Origin: Streptomyces sp. AC558_RSS880
GTDB lineage: Bacteria; Actinomycetota; Actinomycetes; Streptomycetales; Streptomycetaceae
Direction: 5' to 3'
DNA: 64,000 nucleotides
Assembly: GCF_019049255.1 (NCBI RefSeq)
Contig: NZ_JAGMUJ010000033.1
Span: forward strand, 1 to 64,000
The notes below the pieces were generated by a model. That model saw nothing but the letters and a program-made list of their open reading frames with translations, did not search any database and was not told the DNA's origin. The translations under genes were made by a program, and so were the position numbers. Positions within the stretch are counted from its first letter, which is position 1, and each line of letters starts with the position of its first letter. Positions 29,073 to 37,756 of this stretch are shown here, one piece after another.

Positions 29073-29954
29073 TCAGGCGGAGTGGAACGGCAGGCCGGCG
29101 TCGGCGACCAGCTCCAGGTCGTCGCCGTCCTCGGGCGGCAGCAGGGTGGGCGTGCCGTCGGTGACCGGGACGACGCCCAGCTCCAGCAGCTCGGCCATGG
29201 CGGCGGCGCCCGCCATGTCGCGGACCTGGAGCTGGTAGCGGGCCGTGGTGCGGTACGTGCCGCCGCTGTCGTCACCGGTGCGCTGCAGGAAGCCGGAGTC
29301 GGTGAGGAAGCCGACGGCCTTGGCGACGATGCCCGTGGTGGAGCCCGCGAGCCGGCGTGCGTCCTTGGTGGCGCCGGTCGAGCTGCGTCTGGCCCAGATC
29401 CGCCACGCGGCCTCCAGGCCGGGGGCGTCGCTGGCCGGGTCGGTGTTCTCGCCCTGCTCCGCGGCCCGCTCCTCCAGCCGGTGGCAGGCCTGGCGGACGA
29501 AGGCGTCGACGCCGTTGACCGTGACGCGCCCGATGTAGCCGTCGTCGGCGAGGTCCTCGGGGCGCGGGAAGGCCATGGCGGCGACGGCGAGGTGGGCGAG
29601 CCCGTGCAGGAACCGGTCGCCGCCGTCGGCGGAGGTGCGGCGCGCGTAGTCGCCCATGCGGACGGCGAAGACGGAGTCCTCGGCGGCGGTGACGGCCATG
29701 CCGGCGCGCGGGGACACCTCCAGCACGATCAGTCCGAGGCCGGTGGCCACGGCGTCGGCGAGCCGCGCGAACGGCGGGTCCTCGCGGTAGCGGCGCAGCA
29801 GGTCGGCGTACTCCTGGTCGCGGGCGGGCTGGAGCTTGGGCTGGAGGCCGAAGGCGACGAGCCGCGCGGCGTCGGCGGCGTCGGCGGGTGTGACGGCGGC
29901 GCTCGCCGGTGCGGCCACGGCCTCCGGCTCACTCCACTCGACGTGCTCGGTCAC
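29073..29954 (-). CDS. MukE/MksE/JetB-like KITE subunit
   Basis: This 293-residue soluble protein is predicted as the KITE (winged-helix dimer) partner of the SMC ATPase. It is built of helix-rich segments (AARLVAFGLQPKLQPARDQE; YADLLRRYREDPPFARLADA) and ends in a winged-helix-like part (GIVAKAVGFLTDSGFLQRTG, then TYRTTARYQLQVRDMAGA). Identification rests mainly on operon position and size, as no short motif defines this family. GTG 29954 has AAGGAG upstream. It lies 49 bp after the kleisin-like gene and 34 bp before the SMC gene. Confidence 0.72.
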   Translation of the reverse strand: MTEHVEWSEPEAVAAPASAAVTPADAADAARLVAFGLQPKLQPARDQEYADLLRRYREDPPFARLADAVATGLGLIVLEVSPRAGMAVTAAEDSVFAVRMGDYARRTSADGGDRFLHGLAHLAVAAMAFPRPEDLADDGYIGRVTVNGVDAFVRQACHRLEERAAEQGENTDPASDAPGLEAAWRIWARRSSTGATKDARRLAGSTTGIVAKAVGFLTDSGFLQRTGDDSGGTYRTTARYQLQVRDMAGAAAMAELLELGVVPVTDGTPTLLPPEDGDDLELVADAGLPFHSA

Positions 29955-30003
29955 GGTCGGGACTCCTTGTTCTGGGACACCTCGGTGCGGACTGTTTGCT
30001 CCG

Positions 30004-31530
30004 TCATGCCGCCTCCGACCGGTCCGCGGCCATCCCCGCCGCGTCCAGCAGGGCCGTGCCGACGATGAGGTCGGCGCCGCCGAACTCGGGGTCGTCGAGG
30101 TCGGTTCCGTCGTCCACGGCGAACAGCAGCTTCCGCTCGCCCTGGCGGTAGGCGGTGCCGACCGGGGGGCTCGCGGCGTGGATGGCCAGCAGGGCGACCA
30201 GGTAGGGCAGTTCGGGGTCCCGGCGGCGGGCGTCGGCGAGCAGTCCGGACAGCCGGCGCGGTGCGTCGGCCGGCAGGTCCAGCAGCTCCGTGGCGGCCGC
30301 CAGCTGCTCCTCGCTGAAGCGGCTGTCGTCGGGCGTGGCGATCAGGTCGGGCTCGGGCATCTCGGCACCGAGGTGTTCCCGCTCCACGGGCGGTGTCAGC
30401 AGGATCTCGACGAGGTCGGCGACCCGGACGGAGACCGGGGTGCGCAGTCCGGTGCCGTGGGCGAAGAAGGCGTCGGTGACCCGGGCCGCCCGCTCCACGG
30501 GCAGCGGCAGCAGGGGCGCGAGGAGGTGGCCGTAGAGGTCGGTACCCGAGGCCGACGTGGGGGTGGCGAAGGCCTGCCGGTCCTGTTCGGCGCGGAACAG
30601 CGGGCCGGCCTCCAGCAGCCGGGACTGCAGCTGCGTGTGGCGCCGGATGCAGTCCTTGACGATGTCCACCAGCTCGGCCGCCCGGCGCTTGTGCTCGGGG
30701 TCCTCGGACTCGTCACGGGCCTTGCGGATGTTGGTGAGGATCGCGTTCTCGTGGCGGTAGCGGTCCGCCACGTGGTCGAGGGCCTCGGCGATCATGTCGG
30801 GCACGGCGCTCAGCCAGTCCACCGCGCGGACGTTGCGGCGGGTGGCGTCCAGAGCCCGGCGCAGGGTCTCGGAGTACTGCACGGTCCGGTAGCGGGCCTG
30901 CTCGGCGGCGAGCTGGGCGTCGGCGAGCCTGCCCCGGCTGATCAGCACCTCCAGCTTGACCTCGGCGGCGATCTGCGCGCTGGTGACATCGGTGTCCAGG
31001 GCGCCGACCAGGACGTTGACGGCCTCGTCGGTCGTTCGCAGGTACACCGTGCCGCCGGGGCCGGGGACCTCCTCGATCAGCTTGAAGTCGTAGTCGCGGC
31101 GCACATAGGTGCCGTCCGCGCCGAACACGCCGTACACCGCGCGGAAGCCGCGGTCGACGCTGCCGACGTTGATCAGGTTCTCCAGGACCCAGCGGGCCAC
31201 CCGCTCGTGCTCGGCGGCGGGGCGGCGCGGGGCCTGGGCGGCGATGCGCGGGACGATCCGGGCGACTATCTGGTCGTGGTCGGCGCCCGTGTCGAAGTCC
31301 ATGTTCAGGGTGACGAGGTCGATGGCCGCGAGGGCGATCTCCGCCATGCCGTACACCGAGTACTCGCCGGCGAGATTGGCCTTGCGCGCGTCGAGGTCGT
31401 GCAGCGGCGCGGTGCACGCGAGCGCGCGCAGCCGACGCGCCAGCCCCTCGTCGGCGGCCGGGCCCGGCGCGGGCCGCGGCCCCGCGCTGAGCTGGGGCGG
31501 AACGCTGTCCGTCGATGCAGGCGAAGTCAC
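30004..31530 (-). CDS. MukF/MksF/JetA-like kleisin subunit
   Basis: This 508-residue soluble, helix-rich protein has an N-terminal winged-helix-like region (GEYSVYGMAEIALAAIDLVT; ARWVLENLINVGSVDRGFRA). A long alpha-helical middle (AEVKLEVLISRGRLADAQLA; DMIAEALDHVADRYRHENAI) fits a kleisin neck and linker, and the C-terminal region is less clear. Being first in the operon, before the KITE-like and SMC genes, matches mksF-mksE-mksB and jetA-jetB-jetC order. GTG 31530 is used, though no strong ribosome binding site is visible. Family assignment is from layout and fold impression, so moderate confidence. Confidence 0.72.
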   Translation of the reverse strand: MTSPASTDSVPPQLSAGPRPAPGPAADEGLARRLRALACTAPLHDLDARKANLAGEYSVYGMAEIALAAIDLVTLNMDFDTGADHDQIVARIVPRIAAQAPRRPAAEHERVARWVLENLINVGSVDRGFRAVYGVFGADGTYVRRDYDFKLIEEVPGPGGTVYLRTTDEAVNVLVGALDTDVTSAQIAAEVKLEVLISRGRLADAQLAAEQARYRTVQYSETLRRALDATRRNVRAVDWLSAVPDMIAEALDHVADRYRHENAILTNIRKARDESEDPEHKRRAAELVDIVKDCIRRHTQLQSRLLEAGPLFRAEQDRQAFATPTSASGTDLYGHLLAPLLPLPVERAARVTDAFFAHGTGLRTPVSVRVADLVEILLTPPVEREHLGAEMPEPDLIATPDDSRFSEEQLAAATELLDLPADAPRRLSGLLADARRRDPELPYLVALLAIHAASPPVGTAYRQGERKLLFAVDDGTDLDDPEFGGADLIVGTALLDAAGMAADRSEAA

Positions 31531-31599
31531 GGTGCACAGACTAGGTCCTCAGTCTGACAACGACCCAAACGACCGTGTTGCGCCCCGGCGCGACGATCC

Positions 31600-32316
31600 T
31601 CACACCACCGGCCGGCCCTCCTGGCCGTCCTCGCCGACGCGCCGCCGGTACACCTCGACGACCCGTTCCAACGAGACCTCGAGGTAAGCCGCCAACAGTG
31701 TCTCGGCCTTGTCGCGGTCCCCGTCCTGAAGTGCTTGAAGAATCCCGACATTACGGGCTATGTACGGTTCATGCAGCCGTTGCGGCTCGTCCACGACATG
31801 GAAGGCGAGCCGCAGTTCGGCGAAGACGCTGCGCATCAGCTCGTCCGTGCGCTCACTGGCGGCGAGGGCCACCAGCTCCCGGTGGAAGTGGATATTGGCC
31901 GTACCCACGCCTTTCCAGTCACCTTCGCGCGCCGCCGTGCGCCCGTGTTCCACCACCTCGGCGAGCGCGTCGAGCGCGTAGGGCGGGTCGCCGAGCCCGC
32001 GCACGACGGCGCACTCGACGAGCCGGCGGGTGCGGTAGATGTCCTCGACGTCCTCGACGGTCAGCACCCGGACGAACACGCCCCGGTTCAGCTCGTGGAC
32101 GAGCAGCCGCTCGTGCGTGAGCAGCCGGAACGCCTCGCGCAGCGTGTTGCGGGAGACGCCGAGCGCACCACCGATGCTGTCCTCCGACAGCCGCGTCCCG
32201 GGCGGGAAGTAGCCCTCGGCGATACGGCTCCTGAGGATGTCCGCGACCCGCTCGGCGGTGCTGGTACGGCCCAACAGGGCACGGTCGTCGGCCAGTCCGC
32301 CCATCTGCTCTGCCAT
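31600..32316 (-). CDS. GntR-family regulator with FCD domain, divergent from the 5-oxoproline operon
   Basis: This 238-residue regulator has an N-terminal GntR winged HTH (SEDSIGGALGVSRNTLREAF) and a C-terminal FCD ligand domain with metal-binding type residues (ANIHFHRELVALAAS, then GILQALQDGDRDKAETLLAA). It is divergently placed against the MFS-DUF1445-pxpABC operon, with a perfect palindrome between them, so it very likely controls that operon in response to 5-oxoproline, glutamate or a related acid. ATG 32316 gives MAEQMGGLADD. An in-frame GTG lies six codons upstream. Confidence 0.9.
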   Translation of the reverse strand: MAEQMGGLADDRALLGRTSTAERVADILRSRIAEGYFPPGTRLSEDSIGGALGVSRNTLREAFRLLTHERLLVHELNRGVFVRVLTVEDVEDIYRTRRLVECAVVRGLGDPPYALDALAEVVEHGRTAAREGDWKGVGTANIHFHRELVALAASERTDELMRSVFAELRLAFHVVDEPQRLHEPYIARNVGILQALQDGDRDKAETLLAAYLEVSLERVVEVYRRRVGEDGQEGRPVV

Positions 32317-32360
32317 GCCGGAATTCAATCGCACGCGGAAGAACGAGACAACATGGGTAT

Positions 32361-32381
32361 TGAAGGATCGTTCAACGATCC
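32361..32381. promoter_or_regulatory. GntR operator palindrome between regulator and pxp operon
   Basis: GGATCGTT-C-AACGATCC (32365-32381) is a perfect 17-bp palindrome overlapping TTGAA-GGATCG-TTCAA (32361-32375). It lies between the divergent GntR and MFS genes, 45 bp upstream of the GntR start and 70 bp upstream of the MFS start. It is the obvious candidate operator for the adjacent FCD-type GntR protein. Confidence 0.75.
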
Positions 32382-32450
32382 TCTACCTTGCTGGGCAGTG
32401 GCACGGCTCACTCCTTCCCGCACCCTTCGTCCTCCTTCTGCGAGGTGCCC

Positions 32451-33770
32451 ATGAGCACGCCCCCTCCACCGCGGGCCCTGACCGACACCCCACGCCCCGC
32501 ACCGCCCGAACGCGTCCCCGACGACGGGGCGTTCGGCTGGCTGCACGCACTGGGACCGCGCGGCCGACGCGCCTTCGGCGGCGCGTTCGGCGGCTATGCC
32601 CTGGACTCGTACGACTACTTCACGCTGCCGCTGACGATGGTCGCGCTGTCGGCGTACTTCGGTCTGAACAGCGGCCAGACCGGCCTGCTCACGACCGTCA
32701 CCCTGGTGGTCTCCGCGGTCGGCGGCGCCCTCGCCGGCGTGCTGGCGGACCGCGTCGGCCGGGTCAGGGCGCTGCTGCTGACGGTGATCACGTACGCGGT
32801 GTTCACCGTGGCCTGCGGCTTCGCGCCCAACTACGAGACGCTGCTGGTGTTCCGCGCGCTGCAGGGCCTCGGCTTCGGCGGTGAGTGGGCGGTCGGCGCG
32901 ATCCTCGTCGCCGAGTACGCGAGCGCCCGGCACCGCGGCCGCACCCTCGGCGCGGTCCAGAGCTCCTGGGCCGTGGGCTGGGCGCTGGCGGTGATCGTGT
33001 ACACGATGATCTTCTCGCTGGCCGACGACGACCTGGCCTGGCGCGTGATGTTCTGGACCGGCGCGCTGCCGGCGCTGCTCGTGGTGTGGGTGCGGCGCAG
33101 CGTGCGGGACGCGCCCGAGGCGGCCGCCGCGCGGGAGAAGAGCGCGCAGAGGGGCTCGTTCGCGGCGATCTTCCGGCAGGACCGGCCGGGATCGCCGGGC
33201 CTGCTGCGCACCACGCTCTTCGCCGTGCTGCTCTCCACGGGCGTCCAGGGCGGCTACTACACCCTCGCCACCTGGGTGCCGACCTATCTGAAGACCGAGC
33301 GCGACCTGTCGGTCGTCGGCACCGGCGGCTATCTGACGTTCCTGATCTCGGGTGCCTTCATCGGCTACCTGACCGGCGGCTACCTCACCGACCGGCTGGG
33401 CCGGCGGCGCAACATCTGGCTGTTCGCGCTGCTGTCCGCGATCTGCATCCTGGCGTACACGAACATCCCGAACGGCGCCAACACCGTGATCCTCGTGCTC
33501 GGTTTCCCGCTCGGGTTCTGCATGTCGGCGATCTTCAGCGGCTTCGGCTCCTATCTGAGCGAGCTGTACCCGACGGCGGTGCGCGGTACGGGGCAGGGCT
33601 TCACGTACAACACCGGACGCGCCGTGGGCGCCGTCTTCCCCACGACGGTCGGCTTCCTCGCCGACAGCTGGGGCGTGGGCGGGGCGCTGGTCTTCGGCGC
33701 GATCGGTTACGGCATCGCGGCACTGGCGCTGCTGGGGCTGCCGGAGACCCGCGGGAAGGAACTGGAGTGA
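32451..33770 (+). CDS. MFS transporter (aromatic/organic acid:H+ symporter-like)
   Basis: This 439-residue MFS permease has twelve predicted membrane segments. The MFS signature ADRVGRVRALLL is in loop 2-3 and its repeat TDRLGRRRNIWLF in loop 8-9. FRALQGLGFGGEWAVGAILV resembles sugar-acid and aromatic-acid symporters. As the first gene of an operon for 5-oxoproline breakdown, it probably imports 5-oxoproline or a related carboxylate (inference from context). ATG 32451 follows CGAGGTG. Its stop overlaps the next gene's GTG (GTGA, 33767-33770). Confidence 0.88.
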   Translation: MSTPPPPRALTDTPRPAPPERVPDDGAFGWLHALGPRGRRAFGGAFGGYALDSYDYFTLPLTMVALSAYFGLNSGQTGLLTTVTLVVSAVGGALAGVLADRVGRVRALLLTVITYAVFTVACGFAPNYETLLVFRALQGLGFGGEWAVGAILVAEYASARHRGRTLGAVQSSWAVGWALAVIVYTMIFSLADDDLAWRVMFWTGALPALLVVWVRRSVRDAPEAAAAREKSAQRGSFAAIFRQDRPGSPGLLRTTLFAVLLSTGVQGGYYTLATWVPTYLKTERDLSVVGTGGYLTFLISGAFIGYLTGGYLTDRLGRRRNIWLFALLSAICILAYTNIPNGANTVILVLGFPLGFCMSAIFSGFGSYLSELYPTAVRGTGQGFTYNTGRAVGAVFPTTVGFLADSWGVGGALVFGAIGYGIAALALLGLPETRGKELE

Positions 33771-34612
33771 GCCACACCGACGACCGCACGCCGACCGCCG
33801 TGGACGACCGCCCCGTGGCGCTGGTCGACGGGCAGGCACACGCGTGGAGCCCGCGATCGGCGCGCGCCCGCTTCCGGGAGGGGCTGGCGGGCCCCACGGC
33901 CGGCGTGGCCGCGGGGCACACGCAGGCCAATCTGATCTCGGTGCCCGCCGACTGGGCGTACGACATGCTGCTGTTCTGCCAGCGCAACCCCAAGCCCTGT
34001 CCGGTCCTGGACGTCACCGACGCCGGGTCCACGACCACCGTCCTCGCCCCGGACGCGGACCTGCGCACCGATCTGCCGCGCTACCGCGTGTGGGAACACG
34101 GCGAGCTGGTGGACGAGCCGACGGACGTGCGGGCGCACTGGCGCGGTGACCTGGTGTCGTTCCTGATCGGCTGCAGCTTCACGTTCGAGTGGGCGCTGAC
34201 GGCGGCGGGCGTTCCGGTCCGGCACGTCGAGCAGGGCCGCAACGTTCCCATGTACGTGACGAGTTGGCAGTGCCGTCCGGCGGGGCGGCTGCGCGGGCCG
34301 ATGGTGGTGTCCATGCGGCCGGTGCCGCCGGCGCACCTCTCCGCGGCGATCCGGGAGAGCAGTCTGCTGCCGGCGGTGCACGGCGGGCCCGTGCACTGCG
34401 GCGCCCCCTCCGGGCTGGGCATCGACGACCTCGACCGCCCGGACTTCGGCGACCCGGTGGACCTCGAGCCGGACGACATCCCGGTGTTCTGGGCCTGCGG
34501 GGTGACCCCGCAGGCCGCGGTCATGGCCTCCCGCCCGCCGTTCGCCCTCACCCACGCACCGGGACAGATGTTCCTCAGCGACGCCCGCGACGAGCAGTTC
34601 CGCGTGGCCTGA
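33767..34612 (+). CDS. DUF1445 / D-glutamate cyclase-like hydro-lyase
   Basis: This 281-residue protein of the DUF1445 (UPF0317) family includes mammalian D-glutamate cyclase, which converts D-glutamate to 5-oxo-D-proline. Family landmarks are GHTQANLISVPADWAYDMLL, FLIGCSFTFEWAL, NVPMYVTSWQC, GPMVVSMRP and the C-terminal ITHAPG-like FALTHAPGQMFLSD. Its place before pxpABC suggests handling of D-glutamate/5-oxoproline stereoisomers or a linked hydration step. GTG 33767 overlaps the transporter stop, and pxpA starts 39 bp downstream. Confidence 0.88.
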   Translation: MSHTDDRTPTAVDDRPVALVDGQAHAWSPRSARARFREGLAGPTAGVAAGHTQANLISVPADWAYDMLLFCQRNPKPCPVLDVTDAGSTTTVLAPDADLRTDLPRYRVWEHGELVDEPTDVRAHWRGDLVSFLIGCSFTFEWALTAAGVPVRHVEQGRNVPMYVTSWQCRPAGRLRGPMVVSMRPVPPAHLSAAIRESSLLPAVHGGPVHCGAPSGLGIDDLDRPDFGDPVDLEPDDIPVFWACGVTPQAAVMASRPPFALTHAPGQMFLSDARDEQFRVA

Positions 34613-34651
34613 CCGACCTGCGCGGCACGAGGCAGGAGAAACGAAGGATCC

Positions 34652-35410
34652 ATGACGTCGATCGATCTGAACGCCGACCTCGGCGAGGGGTTCGGCCGCT
34701 GGCGGCTCACCGACGACGAGCGGCTGCTGTCCGTGGTGACCAGCGCCAACGTGGCGTGCGGTTTCCACGCCGGGGACGCGTCCACCATGCGCCGGGTGTG
34801 CGAGCTCGCGGCCGGGCGCGGGGTGCGGATCGGCGCCCAGGTCTCCTACCGGGACCTGGCCGGGTTCGGGCGGCGCGCGATGGACGTGCCGCCCGCCGAA
34901 CTGGCGGCCGAGGTCGCCTACCAGATCGGCGCCCTGGAGGTGTTCGCCCGCGCGGCGGGCGCCCGCGTGGCGTACGTCAAACCGCACGGGGCGCTGTACA
35001 ACCGGGTGGTGCGCGACGAGGAGCAGGCCGGCGCGGTCGTCGACGGGGTGCTCCTGGCGGACGCCACGCTGCCCGTGCTCGGCCTGCCCGGCTCCCGGCT
35101 GCTGGAACTGGCCCGGAAGGCGGGGCTGCCGGTGGTCACGGAGGCGTTCGCCGACCGGGCGTACACCGACGGGGGCACGCTGGTGCCGCGCCGGCAGGAG
35201 GGCGCCGTGGTCACCGACCCGGAGTCGGTGGTGGCCCGCTCGGTGGACCTGGCCCGCCACGGGGAGGTCGACGCGCACTCGGGACGGCGCATCGAGGTGC
35301 GGGCGCGCTCCCTGTGCCTGCACGGTGACACGCCCGGCGCGGTGGACCTGGCGCGACGGGTGCGTGACGCGCTGGAGGCGTCCGGGGTGCGGGTGGAGGC
35401 CTTCGTATGA
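34652..35410 (+). CDS. pxpA: 5-oxoprolinase subunit A (LamB/YcsF)
   Basis: This 252-residue LamB/YcsF-family subunit of the prokaryotic ATP-dependent 5-oxoprolinase PxpABC hydrolyses 5-oxoproline to glutamate. It begins MTSIDLNADLGEGFGRW, and has SANVACGFHAGD, ISYRDLAGFGRR-type VSYRDLAGFGRR, VKPHGALYN and EAFADRAYTDGGTLVPR, all signature blocks. ATG 34652 follows GAAGGA. The stop overlaps pxpB (ATGA at 35407-35410). Confidence 0.96.
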   Translation: MTSIDLNADLGEGFGRWRLTDDERLLSVVTSANVACGFHAGDASTMRRVCELAAGRGVRIGAQVSYRDLAGFGRRAMDVPPAELAAEVAYQIGALEVFARAAGARVAYVKPHGALYNRVVRDEEQAGAVVDGVLLADATLPVLGLPGSRLLELARKAGLPVVTEAFADRAYTDGGTLVPRRQEGAVVTDPESVVARSVDLARHGEVDAHSGRRIEVRARSLCLHGDTPGAVDLARRVRDALEASGVRVEAFV

Positions 35411-36036
35411 GGGTGCTGCCCGTCGGCGAGGACGCCCTGCTCGTCGAGGTCTCCTCGGGCGACGAGGCCCAGGCGCTCCACGCGGAGCTGCTGCGGCGCC
35501 GCGCGGAGGGCTCGCTGCCGGCCGGCGAGATCGTCCCGGCGGCGCGCACGGTGCTGCTCGACGGCCTGTCCGATCCGGCCCGGCTGGCCGCCGAGCTGAC
35601 CGCCCTCCGTCTCCCGCCCGTGCCCCCGCACGCGCGGGAGACGGTCGAGATCCCGGTGCGCTACGACGGCCCGGACCTCGCGGACGTCGCCGCGCACTGG
35701 GGTGTCCCCGCGCGGGAGGTGGCCCGCGTCCACGCGGGCACCGAGTTCCGTGTCGCCTTCTGCGGGTTCGCGCCCGGTTTCGGCTACCTCACCGGTCTGC
35801 CGGCCCGCTACGACGTGCCCCGCCGGACCACTCCGCGCACCGCCGTCCCGGCCGGCTCGGTGGCGCTGGCGGGTCCCTACACGGGCGTGTACCCGCGGTC
35901 CTCGCCGGGCGGCTGGCAGCTGATCGGTACGACCGACCTCGTGCTGTGGGACCACGCGCGCGTGCCCGCGGCGCTGCTCTCCCCCGGTACGCGGGTGCGC
36001 TTCGTCCCGGTGACCGCGGCGGGGTCCGCGACATGA
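35407..36036 (+). CDS. pxpB: 5-oxoprolinase subunit B (KipI-like)
   Basis: This 209-residue KipI-type subunit has AHAREVEIPVRYDG-like PHARETVEIPVRYDGPDLAD, FCGFAPGFGYLTGLP, AVPAGSVALAGPYTGVYP and GGWQLIGTTDLVLWD, which define the family. It forms the ATP-using carboxylase-like module with PxpC. The start overlaps pxpA and the end overlaps pxpC (ATGA at 36033-36036), so the three subunits are translationally coupled. Confidence 0.95.
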   Translation: MRVLPVGEDALLVEVSSGDEAQALHAELLRRRAEGSLPAGEIVPAARTVLLDGLSDPARLAAELTALRLPPVPPHARETVEIPVRYDGPDLADVAAHWGVPAREVARVHAGTEFRVAFCGFAPGFGYLTGLPARYDVPRRTTPRTAVPAGSVALAGPYTGVYPRSSPGGWQLIGTTDLVLWDHARVPAALLSPGTRVRFVPVTAAGSAT

Positions 36037-36908
36037 CGGACCGTGCGCTCGCCGTCGTGCGCGCGGGAGCCCTCACCACCGTGCAGGACCGGGGCCGCCC
36101 CGGCCACGCCCACCTCGGCGTACCGCGCTCCGGGGCGCTGGACGGGCCCGCGGCGGCGCTCGCCAACCGGCTGACCGGCAACCCGCCGGACGCGGCCGTC
36201 CTGGAGACGACCCTCGACGGCTGCTCCCTGCGGCCCCGTTCGACGGTCACCGTGGCGGTCACCGGGGCTCCCTGCCCGGTCACCGTGGACGGCCGGCCGG
36301 CCGCCTGGGGCGCGCCGGTGCGCGTGCGTGCCGGATCCGTGCTGGACGTCGGCGCGGCGGTCTCCGGAGTACGCGCCTATGTGGCCGTCTCCGGCGGGAT
36401 CGCCGTCGAACCGGTGCTCGGCAGCCGCTCCACGGACCTGCTCTCCGGTCTCGGCCCGGCCCCCCTCACGGACGACGCCGTGCTCCCCCTCGGCACCCCG
36501 CGGGAGGTCTACGCGCGCGGGGACGTCGCCCCGCAGCCTGCGCCCCCGGACGAGCTCGTGCTGCGGGTGACGCCGGGCCCGCGCGACGACTGGTTCACCC
36601 CGGCCGCCGTACGGCTCTTCACGTCCCGCACGTACCACGTGTCGCCGGCGAGCAACCGCATCGGGCTGCGCACGGCCGGGCCGGCCCTGGAACGGGCCCG
36701 GCGGGACGAACTCCCCAGCGAGGGCATGGTGCTGGGCGCGGTCCAGGTGCCGCCCGACGGCACGCCGGTGGTCTTCCTCGCCGACCATCCGACCACCGGG
36801 GGCTACCCGGTGATCGCGGTCGTCCGCCCCGCCGACCTCCCGGCCGCCGCACAGGCGCGCCCCGGCACGCCGGTCCGCTTCGTCGCCGTACGCCGCCGGT
36901 GCTCCTAG
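36033..36908 (+). CDS. pxpC: 5-oxoprolinase subunit C (KipA-like)
   Basis: This 291-residue biotin-dependent-carboxyltransferase-like KipA subunit starts LAVVRAGALTTVQDRGRPGH and contains GVPRSGALDGPAAALANRL, VAVSGGIAVEPVLGSRSTDL, SPASNRIGLRTAGPALER and VFLADHPTTGGYPVIAVV. It is the last gene of the operon. Its TAG stop (36906-36908) interlocks with the stop of the convergent SGNH hydrolase gene in the palindrome CCTAGG, leaving no space for a terminator. Confidence 0.95.
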   Translation: MTDRALAVVRAGALTTVQDRGRPGHAHLGVPRSGALDGPAAALANRLTGNPPDAAVLETTLDGCSLRPRSTVTVAVTGAPCPVTVDGRPAAWGAPVRVRAGSVLDVGAAVSGVRAYVAVSGGIAVEPVLGSRSTDLLSGLGPAPLTDDAVLPLGTPREVYARGDVAPQPAPPDELVLRVTPGPRDDWFTPAAVRLFTSRTYHVSPASNRIGLRTAGPALERARRDELPSEGMVLGAVQVPPDGTPVVFLADHPTTGGYPVIAVVRPADLPAAAQARPGTPVRFVAVRRRCS

Positions 36909-37756
36909 GCGGCGCCGGGGCGTTGTTCCCCCGTCGACAACGCGGCCAGGGCCGCCGAGACGGCGGCGGAGGTGCGCAGGTCCAGGCGGACGCCGGTGCC
37001 CCGCGCGTGGTGGCGCATGTCGTCGACGGCCAGGGAGAGCAGTTGCGGCAGCAGGTCGGTGCACCGGCGGGCCACCCAGCCGGTGCCGGCCGTGGCCAGC
37101 CACCGCAGGCTCTCCCACCTGGTGGGAACCGGGGAGTCCGGCTCCTGTGACGGAGCGGGCCCGGTCGCGAGACCGCGTTCCGCCAGCAGCGCGTGGAAGC
37201 GCAGGGCCAGTTGGCGGTGCCCCGGCTCACCGGGGTGCAGCCGGTCCGCACTCCACATCGCGCGGTCGGTGATCCAGTCGCCCTCGCAGGCGTGCAGGTG
37301 CACCGCGCCGTACCGGTCGGACAGGGCGTGGACCACGGTGTTCACCGCCCGTTGCCGCCGGGCGAGCGGGCGGGCCAGCGCCCCCGGCAGTCCCAGCATC
37401 CCGCCGGGATCGGGCAGGCACGCGGTCAGCAGCACGGCACCTTGGCCGGTGCAGACCGCGTACACCCGGTCCAGCCGTGCCACCACGTCACGGATGTCGA
37501 AGGTGCGGCGCAGGGTGTCGTTGACGCCGACGACGACGGAGACGAGGTCGGGCCGCTGCTCCAGCGCGGCGGGCAGTTGCCGCTCGAGCACGTCGCGCGT
37601 CTGTGCCCCGCTCACCGCGAGGTTGGTGAACCGCACGGGCCCGGCACCCAGCGACGGCGCGAGCAGTGCGGCCCAGCCGCGCCATCCGCCGCCGGTCCGG
37701 TCCCCGACCCCCTCGGTCAGCGAGTCCCCGAGGGCCACGAACCGCAGCGGTCTCAC
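36905..37756 (-). CDS. SGNH/GDSL-family hydrolase
   Basis: This 283-residue cytoplasmic-looking SGNH hydrolase has block I FVALGDSLTEGVGD (catalytic Ser), block II around NLAVSGAQTRD (Gly), block III VVVGVNDTLR (Asn) and block V ADRLHPGEPGH (Asp/His). The substrate is unknown; esterase or deacylase on lipids or glycoconjugates is plausible. GTG 37756 overlaps the stop of the preceding glycosyltransferase (GTGA), making it the third gene of a tight operon. About 75 extra C-terminal residues follow the catalytic domain. Confidence 0.9.
   Translation of the reverse strand: MRPLRFVALGDSLTEGVGDRTGGGWRGWAALLAPSLGAGPVRFTNLAVSGAQTRDVLERQLPAALEQRPDLVSVVVGVNDTLRRTFDIRDVVARLDRVYAVCTGQGAVLLTACLPDPGGMLGLPGALARPLARRQRAVNTVVHALSDRYGAVHLHACEGDWITDRAMWSADRLHPGEPGHRQLALRFHALLAERGLATGPAPSQEPDSPVPTRWESLRWLATAGTGWVARRCTDLLPQLLSLAVDDMRHHARGTGVRLDLRTSAAVSAALAALSTGEQRPGAA

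Noticed and set aside
24386..31530. Wadjet (JetABCD) anti-plasmid defence system
   Set aside because: No JetD-like nuclease gene is adjacent, the SMC protein is longer than typical JetC, and there is no sign of a defence island. Reported only as a related SMC complex.
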